Source: Mycobacterium sp.
GTDB lineage: Bacteria > Actinomycetota > Actinomycetes > Mycobacteriales > Mycobacteriaceae
Assembly (NCBI GenBank): GCA_003987775.1
Contig: RXJD01000061.1
Location: 45,553-109,552, forward strand
DNA: 64,000 bases
Direction of reading: 5' to 3'
Positions 29,860 through 36,964 of the stretch are shown in pieces; the stretch's first letter is position 1; the number at the start of each line of letters is the position of its first letter. The notes beneath the pieces were generated by a model, which did not search any database, was not told the origin of the DNA, and worked only from the letters and a program-made list of their open reading frames with translations. Made by a program: the position numbers and the translations under genes.

Positions 29860-31398
29860 GTGACCGCGCAGCAGCCCGAAGAAGATTTCAGTTCGCCTCG
29901 TGAAGAGTGTGGTGTATTCGGGGTCTGGGCCCCGGGTGAAGATGTCGCCAAGCTCACCTACTACGGCCTGTACGCCTTGCAGCACCGCGGCCAGGAAGCC
30001 GCGGGCATCGCCGTGGCCGACGGATCCCAGGTGCTGGTTTTCAAAGACCTCGGCCTGGTCAGTCAGGTGTTCGACGAGCAGACGCTGGCCGCCATGGAGG
30101 GTCACGTCGCTATCGGGCACTGCCGCTACTCCACCTCCGGTGACACCACCTGGGAGAACGCCCAGCCGGTGTTCCGCAATACCGCCGCGGGCACCGGAGT
30201 TGCGTTGGGGCACAACGGAAATCTGGTCAACGCCGCCGAGCTGATGGCGCGCGCCCGCGACGAGGGCTTGATCGCCAAGCGGGCACCTGCCCCGGCGACC
30301 ACCGACTCCGACATTCTTGGTGCGCTGCTGGCTCACGGAGCGGCCGACTCCAGCCTGGAACAGGCTGCGCTGGAACTGCTGCCGACCGTGCGCGGCGCGT
30401 TCTGTCTGACATTCATGGACGAAAACACCCTGTACGCCTGCCGCGACCCGCACGGCGTGCGGCCGCTGTCTCTGGGACGGCTGGATCGCGGCTGGGTGGT
30501 GGCCTCGGAAACCGCTGCCCTCGACATCGTCGGCGCGTCGTTCGTGCGGGACATCGAGCCGGGTGAACTGCTGGCGATCGACGCCGACGGGGTGCGTTCC
30601 ACCCGCTTCGCCAACCCGACCCCCAAGGGCTGCATTTTCGAGTACGTCTACCTGGCCCGGCCGGACAGCACGATCGGAGGCCGGTCGATCCACGGTGCCC
30701 GGCTGGACATCGGCCGCCAGCTGGCGCGCGAGTCCGCGGTCGACGCCGACCTGGTCATCGGCGTGCCCGAGTCCGGCACGCCGGCCGCGGTGGGCTACGC
30801 GCAGGAATCCGGCATCCCGTACGGGCAGGGCCTGATGAAGAACGCCTACGTCGGGCGCACCTTCATCCAGCCGTCGCAGACGATCCGTCAGCTCGGCATC
30901 CGGCTCAAGCTGAACCCGCTCAAAGAGGTGATCCGCGGTAAGCGACTCATCGTGGTCGACGACTCGATCGTGCGCGGCAACACCCAGCGCGCCCTGGTCC
31001 GCATGCTGCGCGAAGCCGGGGCCGTGGAAGTGCACGTCCGGATCGCCTCGCCGCCGGTCAAGTGGCCCTGCTTCTACGGCATCGACTTTCCGTCCCCGGC
31101 CGAGCTGATCGCCAACGCCGTCGAGGACGAAGGGGAGATGCTCGAAGCGGTTCGGCACGCCATCAATGCCGACACGCTCGGCTACATCTCGCTGCGGGGT
31201 CTGATCGCGGCCACCGAGCAGCCCGCGTCGCGGCTGTGCACGGCCTGCTTCGACGGCACTTATCCGATCGAACTGCCCAGCGAGAGCGCGCTGGGCAAGA
31301 ACGTCATCGAGCACATGCTGGCCAACGCCGCGCGCGGCGCCGGCCTGAGCGACCTGGCCGCCGCCCAGGACGCGCCGGACGTTCCGGTAGGGCGCTGA
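29860..31398 (+). CDS. purF: Amidophosphoribosyltransferase
   Basis: First committed enzyme of purine synthesis (PRPP + glutamine to phosphoribosylamine). After a short N-terminal propeptide the nucleophile Cys appears in REECGVFGVWAPG; maturation should expose it. The glutaminase domain is followed by the phosphoribosyltransferase PRPP loop VVDDSIVRGNTQR, and Cys residues in WPCFYGIDF and RLCTACFDG fit the [4Fe-4S] type. GTG 29860 has GGGAG upstream; GTG 29806 would add 18 residues and aligns with the M. tuberculosis start. Confidence 0.96.
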   Translation: MTAQQPEEDFSSPREECGVFGVWAPGEDVAKLTYYGLYALQHRGQEAAGIAVADGSQVLVFKDLGLVSQVFDEQTLAAMEGHVAIGHCRYSTSGDTTWENAQPVFRNTAAGTGVALGHNGNLVNAAELMARARDEGLIAKRAPAPATTDSDILGALLAHGAADSSLEQAALELLPTVRGAFCLTFMDENTLYACRDPHGVRPLSLGRLDRGWVVASETAALDIVGASFVRDIEPGELLAIDADGVRSTRFANPTPKGCIFEYVYLARPDSTIGGRSIHGARLDIGRQLARESAVDADLVIGVPESGTPAAVGYAQESGIPYGQGLMKNAYVGRTFIQPSQTIRQLGIRLKLNPLKEVIRGKRLIVVDDSIVRGNTQRALVRMLREAGAVEVHVRIASPPVKWPCFYGIDFPSPAELIANAVEDEGEMLEAVRHAINADTLGYISLRGLIAATEQPASRLCTACFDGTYPIELPSESALGKNVIEHMLANAARGAGLSDLAAAQDAPDVPVGR

Positions 31399-31459
31399 CG
31401 CAGGCTCTGGGTAGGTAACCGTTACCGGCGGTGCCTGCCGACCGGTAGCCTTTATCGCG

Positions 31460-32554
31460 ATGACGGATCCCGAACTGAGCGCCAAACGCGGCGCGGGCAA
31501 CCAGGGCATCACCTACGCATCGGCCGGGGTGGACATAGAAGCCGGTGACCGCGCTGTCGACTTGTTCAAGCCGCTGGCGTCCAAGGCCACCCGACCCGAG
31601 GTGCGCGGAGGGCTCGGCGGCTTCGCCGGGTTGTTCGCCTTACGCGGTGATTACCGCGAACCGGTGCTCGCTGCCTCCACCGACGGCGTCGGCACCAAGC
31701 TGGCGGTCGCCCAGGCGATGGACAAGCACGACACCGTGGGCCTCGACCTGGTCGCGATGGTCGTCGACGACCTCGTCGTCTGCGGTGCCGAACCGCTCTT
31801 CCTGCAGGACTACATCGCGGTCGGCCGCACCGTCCCGGAGCGAGTTGCGGCGATCGTGGGTGGTATCGCCGAAGGCTGCGTGCGTGCCGGCTGCGCGCTG
31901 CTGGGCGGCGAGACCGCCGAGCACCCCGGGCTGATGGAGCCCGACCACTACGACATCTCGGCGACCGGGGTCGGCGTGGTGGAGGCGGACGACGTCCTGG
32001 GACCGGACCGCGTCAAACCCGGCGACGTCATCATCGGGATGGGCTCCTCGGGGCTGCACTCCAACGGGTACTCGCTCGCCCGGACCGTGCTACTCGAGAT
32101 CGACCGGATGAACCTGGCCGGCTACGTCGAGGAATTCGGCCGCACGCTGGGCGAGGAGCTGCTGGAGCCCACCCGCATCTACGCCAAGGACTGCCTGGCG
32201 CTGGCCGCCGAGACCCAGGTCCGCACCTTCTGCCACGTCACCGGCGGAGGGCTGGCCGGAAACCTCGAACGCGTCATCCCGCACGGTCTGGTCGCCGAGG
32301 TGGACCGGGGCACCTGGACCCCCGCACCGGTCTTCGCCATGATTGCGCAGCGTGGCCGTGTGGCCCGGCCGGAGATGGAAAAGACCTTCAACATGGGTGT
32401 GGGGATGATCGCCGTCGTGGCACCCGAAGACACCGACCGCGCATTGGCCATTCTGACCGCCCGGCACTTGGACTGCTGGGTGCTGGGCACCATTTGCAAG
32501 GGTGGAAAGGAAGGCCCGCGCGCGACGCTTGTCGGGCAGCATCCGAGATTCTGA
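31460..32554 (+). CDS. purM: Phosphoribosylformylglycinamidine cyclo-ligase (AIR synthetase)
   Basis: A 364-residue PurM, using the PurSQL product to make AIR. Segments: TYASAGVDIEAGDRAVDL at the start, VLAASTDGVGTKLAVAQ, GGETAEHPG and GMGSSGLHSNGYSL. Complete. It lies 61 bp downstream of purF in the same direction. Confidence 0.96.
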   Translation: MTDPELSAKRGAGNQGITYASAGVDIEAGDRAVDLFKPLASKATRPEVRGGLGGFAGLFALRGDYREPVLAASTDGVGTKLAVAQAMDKHDTVGLDLVAMVVDDLVVCGAEPLFLQDYIAVGRTVPERVAAIVGGIAEGCVRAGCALLGGETAEHPGLMEPDHYDISATGVGVVEADDVLGPDRVKPGDVIIGMGSSGLHSNGYSLARTVLLEIDRMNLAGYVEEFGRTLGEELLEPTRIYAKDCLALAAETQVRTFCHVTGGGLAGNLERVIPHGLVAEVDRGTWTPAPVFAMIAQRGRVARPEMEKTFNMGVGMIAVVAPEDTDRALAILTARHLDCWVLGTICKGGKEGPRATLVGQHPRF

Positions 32555-32587
32555 AGCGATGCGGTGCCGAGTGGCACCTGCGTCAGA

Positions 32588-32767
32588 TCAGCGGCGCCAG
32601 GTGTCCTCGTCGTCCCATGAATCGCCCTCCACGCTGTCGGAGTCATCGGTGCTGGTGCTCGTCCCTGACAACTCGCGCTGAAGCCGCGTGAAGTCGGTCT
32701 GCGGGGAGCTGTATTTCAGTTCTCGAGCAACCTTGGTCTGCTTTGCCTTAGCCCGGCCGCGGCCCAT
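32588..32767 (-). CDS. DUF3073 small protein (Rv0810c homologue)
   Basis: A 59-residue protein with a basic start MGRGRAKAKQTKVARELKYS and an acidic Ser/Asp/Trp-rich tail (DSDSVEGDSWDDEDTWRR). This is the actinobacterial DUF3073 family, function unknown. The charge split suggests a nucleic-acid or ribosome contact, but nothing proves it. Start ATG 32767 behind AGGGGG. Confidence 0.88.
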   Translation of the reverse strand: MGRGRAKAKQTKVARELKYSSPQTDFTRLQRELSGTSTSTDDSDSVEGDSWDDEDTWRR

Positions 32768-32791
32768 GGGGGGACCCCCTCGCGAAATAAC

Positions 32792-32817
32792 GGAGCGGCC
32801 TACGAGTAGGCGGCTCC
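32792..32817. promoter_or_regulatory. Leader hairpin upstream of the DUF3073 gene
   Basis: 12-bp stem with one mismatch and a 2-nt loop (GGAGCGGCCTAC / GTAGGCGGCTCC), 25 bp upstream of the DUF3073 start. It may fold in the 5' untranslated RNA. Confidence 0.5.
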
Positions 32818-32964
32818 GATCTCTAGTGTCGTTATTGTCCTGACGACAGCTTACCGTGCCGCGCGGCCGAAGGTGGGCGCGCCCTGCCCAGCCGCACATG
32901 GCGGATGTCACAGTGTGATTGAGCGCTGGGGCGCGCTGCTTATCGGGCGCTGCCGCGTGACGCT

Positions 32965-34059
32965 CTATCGGGCGCCGCCGCGTAGCCGATCCACCGCCAG
33001 CCGGCCGGCGCCCACCTCATTCAGCGGTGGCAGCGAGTCCGCGTCGATCACGGCGGCCACCTCGCCGTCGGCCCCCGTCGTCAATTGTGTGTCGGCGGGG
33101 ATGCCGCGCTTGACCAGCGCCAGTGCCACCGGTCCCAGGTCCACGTGCTCGACCACCGTTCCCAGCCGTCCCACCGCGCGGCCGCCGGCGAGCACCGCGG
33201 CACCGGTGGACGGCCGCTCTGCCGAACCGTCGAGGTGCAGCAACACCAGCATCCGGGGCGGCTTGCCCAGGTTGTGCACGCGAGCCACCGTCTCCTGGCC
33301 GCGGTAGCAGCCCTTGTCCAGATGCACTGCGCCCTCGCCGGGCCCGCCGATCCAGCGCACTTCGTGCGGGATGGTGCGCTCGTCGGTGTCGACGCCCAGC
33401 CGCGGGCGCAGGGCGGCCACGCGGTGGGCCTCGTAGGCCCACACCCCGGCCGGACGGACCCCGGCCTGGGCCAGTCGCTGCCGCCAGTCGGCCGCCGAAT
33501 CGCGCGGTACCAGCAGATCCAACTCGATCGGACCGTTCGGGGTGCTCGGCATCCGGCGCAGGAATCCACCGGCCGGCAGTGGCACCGCTGACCATTCGGG
33601 TGGGAGGGCGTCCACCCCCAACGCCGCCAGGATCGGCGGCTCCGCCAGCCGCGGCCCGATCAGGGACAGCACGGCCAGATCCGCGGCGGCCGCCGTGACG
33701 TCCGACCAGAAAACCATCTTGCGCAGGTACGCCAGCAGCGGTTCACCGCGCCACGGTTCGGTGTCGAGGTATGTGGTGCCACCCAACTCGGTCTGCAGCC
33801 AGTGATCCTCGACCCGGCCCTGGCCGTCCAGGCTGAGGTTCGCTGCGCTGGCGCCCTCCGGTAGCGCGCTGACGTGCTGCGTGGAGATGCTGTGCAGCCA
33901 GGTTTGGCGATCGGCTCCGGTCAGCGTGATCACGGCACGGTGCGAACGGTCCACCAGAATGGCGTCGGTCTGACTCGCCCGCTGCTCGCCGAGTGGGTCG
34001 CCGTAATGCCAGATCGCACCGGCGTCGGGGCCGGGATCCGGGGCAGGGACTGGGTTCAT
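32965..34059 (-). CDS. ygfZ: YgfZ/GcvT-domain folate-binding protein
   Basis: A 364-residue YgfZ homologue (Rv0811c). The diagnostic KGCYRGQE motif with its reactive Cys is present, within the GcvT-like folate fold. YgfZ proteins help maintain Fe-S enzymes such as MiaB in a folate-dependent way. It is divergent from the aminodeoxychorismate lyase gene of folate synthesis, which is a sensible functional neighbour. Confidence 0.9.
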   Translation of the reverse strand: MNPVPAPDPGPDAGAIWHYGDPLGEQRASQTDAILVDRSHRAVITLTGADRQTWLHSISTQHVSALPEGASAANLSLDGQGRVEDHWLQTELGGTTYLDTEPWRGEPLLAYLRKMVFWSDVTAAAADLAVLSLIGPRLAEPPILAALGVDALPPEWSAVPLPAGGFLRRMPSTPNGPIELDLLVPRDSAADWRQRLAQAGVRPAGVWAYEAHRVAALRPRLGVDTDERTIPHEVRWIGGPGEGAVHLDKGCYRGQETVARVHNLGKPPRMLVLLHLDGSAERPSTGAAVLAGGRAVGRLGTVVEHVDLGPVALALVKRGIPADTQLTTGADGEVAAVIDADSLPPLNEVGAGRLAVDRLRGGAR

Positions 34060-34093
34060 GTGTCAACTCTACGGCGGCGTATCCCCGCCAACC

Positions 34094-34151
34094 GCCGAGT
34101 GTGAAGCCAGCCGCACACTCGGCGCCGAGCGTGCAGCCAGCCGCACGCTCG
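34094..34151. repeat. Two tandem diverged palindromic units
   Basis: Two adjacent ~30-bp hairpins. Unit 1: GCCGAGTGTG (34094-34103) pairs with CACACTCGGC (34114-34123). Unit 2: CGAGCGTG (34126-34133) pairs with CACGCTCG (34144-34151). Both loops contain AGCCAGCCG. They lie between two divergent genes and resemble repetitive extragenic palindromes. Confidence 0.75.
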
Positions 34152-34182
34152 CCCAGGGTGCGGGCGGTTAGGCTCACTCCCC

Positions 34183-35058
34183 ATGACGGGTGTGGTCGTC
34201 ACTCTGGACGGCGAAGTTCTCGACTCGGGGACCCCATTGCTGCATGCCGACGACCTGGCGGCGGTGCGGGGCGACGGAGTCTTCGAGACGCTGCTGGTGC
34301 GTGAGGGCAGGGCATGCCTGATCGAGTCGCACCTGCAGCGACTGACCCAGTCGGCGAAGTTGATGGACCTGCCCGAACCGGACCTGGACCGGTGGCGGCG
34401 GGCGATCGACGCGGCGACCGGGCAGTGGCTGAGCATCTCCGACGACGAGGCCGCGATGCGCCTGGTGTACAGCCGCGGCCGGGAGAGCGCGCCGGCGGCG
34501 TCGACCACCTACGTGATGGTCAACCCGGTGCCGGATCGGGTGAACGCGGTGCGGCGCGACGGTGTTTCGGCGATCACGCTCGATCGCGGATTGCCGGCGG
34601 GCGGCATCGACACCATGCCCTGGCTGCTGGCCGGCGCCAAGACGCTGTCGTATGCCGTGAACATGGCCGTCCTGCGCCATGCCGCCCGACAGGGCGCGGG
34701 CGACGTCATCTTCGTCAGCACCGACGGCTACATCCTGGAAGGGCCCCGCTCCACAGTGGTCATCGCTGTGGAGGGCGAGGACGGCCGCCCCTGCCTGCTC
34801 ACCCCGCCACCGTGGTATCCGATCCTGCGGGGTACCACCCAGCAGGCACTCTTCGAAGTGGCACGCGACCGCGGGTACGACTGCGACTACCGTGCGCTGC
34901 GACCCGCCGATCTCGTCGCGGCACAGGGCATCTGGCTGGTGTCGAGCATGACGCTGGCCGCGCGCGTGCACACCCTCGATGGCCGCCTGCTACCTAGGGT
35001 CCCATTCGCCGATACCTTCGCCGAGCTGGTCGACGCCGCGATCGTCATTGATCGCTGA
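34183..35058 (+). CDS. pabC: Aminodeoxychorismate lyase (PLP fold type IV)
   Basis: A 291-residue branched-chain aminotransferase-like enzyme (Rv0812) making p-aminobenzoate for folate. Family signs: DDLAAVRGDGVFETLLV, GAKTLSYAVNMAVLRHA with the PLP Lys, and EGPRSTVVIAV near the phosphate-binding turn. Some relatives are D-amino acid aminotransferases, so activity is inferred from family and neighbour ygfZ. Confidence 0.88.
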   Translation: MTGVVVTLDGEVLDSGTPLLHADDLAAVRGDGVFETLLVREGRACLIESHLQRLTQSAKLMDLPEPDLDRWRRAIDAATGQWLSISDDEAAMRLVYSRGRESAPAASTTYVMVNPVPDRVNAVRRDGVSAITLDRGLPAGGIDTMPWLLAGAKTLSYAVNMAVLRHAARQGAGDVIFVSTDGYILEGPRSTVVIAVEGEDGRPCLLTPPPWYPILRGTTQQALFEVARDRGYDCDYRALRPADLVAAQGIWLVSSMTLAARVHTLDGRLLPRVPFADTFAELVDAAIVIDR

Positions 35059-35114
35059 GCGCTTAAATCTGTTGTCGCCGGGCCGGAGTCGCGGTAGCGT
35101 CGGCTTTACACAAG

Positions 35115-35275
35115 AGAGGAGGTGGTCCGCGAAATTGATAGCTTCATGGACATGTGAGGTGGCTGCGCGCTAGCTGCATTGGCTCGGAAGAGTCAGCGAT
35201 TTACGCGCGCTGGCGAATTTCCCGCAGCCACCCGGCCCTCGAGCGTCCGGTCTGTCCAACCGGAGCGTCGCTCGG
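35115..35275 (+). other. Unassigned transcribed-looking segment: extended Shine-Dalgarno, tiny ORFs, stem structure
   Basis: Between the lyase and the TIR gene (264 bp without a gene). GAGAGGAGGTGGTCC at 35114-35128 is nearly fully complementary to the 16S rRNA 3' end. Tiny + strand frames follow: GTG 35122 (11 codons, ending MDM), TTG 35135 (12 codons, MIASWTCEVAAR) and GTG 35154 (longer). A stem TCCGGT - 7 nt - ACCGGA, flanked by GAGCG/CGCTC arms, lies at 35241-35273, with T-runs soon after. It could be a leader peptide gene, an sRNA or a decayed gene. Confidence 0.35.
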
Positions 35276-35322
35276 GGGCCGCTCCATTTTCGCCGCCTTT
35301 TTGCGCCCGCTTCCCGGGGTTG

Positions 35323-36843
35323 CTACTTGTTCGCCCTCGCCGCGATCTGATCGGCGAGTTTGGCGCCGCCGTCGGTGATGTCGTTTCCGCACGCCTGAAC
35401 CTCGATGACCAGGTCGCCCGCCGCGCTGAGGGCATGCTGGCAGGTGCGGCTGTTGTTGTCGGTCTCCGCACGCGTCATCGTGATCTTCGGCGCGGCGCCG
35501 TTGACTTCGCCGAAGCTCCACTCGGTGCTCTTGCTCGGGCCGGTGAACGTGACGGTCTTGTTGGCGCACGCCCGCCACTTCCCGGCGGACGACTCGACGA
35601 ATGCGCGAGCCTTCTCCGCCGAGGGGAACTTCGCGACCGCCTCGACCACCCGGTGGGCGTCACCGGAGGACTGAACGACCTGGCTGTGGATCGCGGTCGG
35701 GTCGTGCGGCCGGTACACCGACTCCTGGAACGGTTCGAACGCCGACAGACATTCCGGATCGGACAACGTGCCCTGCGGCGCCCGCAGCTGGTCGCTGCGG
35801 GCGCTTTCCTTCATGTTGGGGTCGCCCAGCACGTTCCCGATGTCGGCGGCGCCAAGCAGGACGGACTCGGTTTCGGCCGGAGCGGCAACCCCGTTGGACA
35901 CACCGTTGGATTCCCCACTCGGCTTCGACGCCGCCGGCTTGCGGCTGTTTCCGCCGCCGGTGGCGAACACCACGATCAACACGATCGCCACCACAGCGGC
36001 CAGCGCCGCGCCGCCGATGATGAGCAGCTTCTTGCTCGACTGCCCGCTGCCGGTGCCGGCCGCAGAGACCGCCTGACCGGCGGCGGGGCGGGGCTGCGGT
36101 GCGGCCGCAGGAGCGACAGCGGCGGCCGCCTCCGGGGCCTTTGCCGCCGGTTCCTTGGCTGGCGGCGCTTCTCCTGGGCCACCGTCCTTGGCCTCGATCT
36201 CGGCCAGCACATTGTCGATTTCGGTCCGGGTGCGGTAGGTGACGTCGTGGCGCATGCGCAGCATCCGCAGCAGCTGTGCGATGTCGCTGCGCGCGCTGGG
36301 GTCGTCGCCGTCCTCGTCGAGCCCCGATCGCAGCTCCACCAGCAGCTGCAACTGCGTCTGAGGAGTCAGCTCTTTCTCCGACAGGGTGTTGCCCAGCCGC
36401 ATGATGTAGCCGAACGGCACCGGCGGCTCTTCGGGCAGCGGCGACGGAAGCGGGGCGGCCTTCTGGATCATGGCGTGGATCGCGGTGACCAGCTGGATGC
36501 CGGCGTCCACCGTGGGGTTCTGGTAGTCGATGATCTGCAGCGTCGAGACGGGATTGACCCGGACGCTGTCGACGGGGCCCACCTGGACGGGCAGGATCGG
36601 GCGATTGAGAGCCTGGGCGTAGCGCAGCTCGGCCTGGCTCGGCTTGGACTGCAGCCAGTTGTTGGACAGCGCGACGATGAACACATCACAGGAGCGGATC
36701 TGCTCCAGGATCGCGTTCCACCAGGCGTCCCCACCACCGAGTTCCTGGTCGAACCACACCTTTTGCTGAGCGCGCTTCAACGCGGTCGTCAGCGCATCCA
36801 GCGACGTCCTGTCCTGGCTCGAATAGCTGATGAATATGGCCAC
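35323..36843 (-). CDS. TIR domain - transmembrane - PknH-type sensor domain protein
   Basis: 506 residues. Residues 1-~130 are a TIR domain: IFISYSSQDR strand A, WFDQELGGGDAWWNAI loop, SCDVFIVALSNNWLQS, and Glu72 in KPSQAELRYA where NAD-cleaving TIRs have their catalytic Glu. Residues ~145-220 are helical; 221-270 Ala/Pro-rich linker; 273-294 one transmembrane helix (KKLLIIGGAALAAVVAIVL). Residues ~320-506 resemble the extracytoplasmic PknH_C sensor, with four Cys (365, 426, 468, 485) fitting two disulfides. The TIR domain should be cytoplasmic and the sensor outside. GTG 36843 follows GAGGAG. Downstream of the RyR gene, same strand. Confidence 0.88.
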   Translation of the reverse strand: MAIFISYSSQDRTSLDALTTALKRAQQKVWFDQELGGGDAWWNAILEQIRSCDVFIVALSNNWLQSKPSQAELRYAQALNRPILPVQVGPVDSVRVNPVSTLQIIDYQNPTVDAGIQLVTAIHAMIQKAAPLPSPLPEEPPVPFGYIMRLGNTLSEKELTPQTQLQLLVELRSGLDEDGDDPSARSDIAQLLRMLRMRHDVTYRTRTEIDNVLAEIEAKDGGPGEAPPAKEPAAKAPEAAAAVAPAAAPQPRPAAGQAVSAAGTGSGQSSKKLLIIGGAALAAVVAIVLIVVFATGGGNSRKPAASKPSGESNGVSNGVAAPAETESVLLGAADIGNVLGDPNMKESARSDQLRAPQGTLSDPECLSAFEPFQESVYRPHDPTAIHSQVVQSSGDAHRVVEAVAKFPSAEKARAFVESSAGKWRACANKTVTFTGPSKSTEWSFGEVNGAAPKITMTRAETDNNSRTCQHALSAAGDLVIEVQACGNDITDGGAKLADQIAARANK

Positions 36844-36964
36844 GGAAGTCTCCTCAATTGAGGGCAGGGGGAAGCTGATACGGCGAAACCGTCATGCGAC
36901 GGTAGCGCATGGTACTGGCCGCAGCAATCGGCTCTGGCAAACCAGCTGCGGCGTGCCGCGGCGA

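Noticed and set aside
35179-36861. 560-codon frame on the plus strand opposite the TIR gene
   Set aside because: The minus strand has TIR, TM and sensor domains with conserved residues; the plus frame is composition noise.
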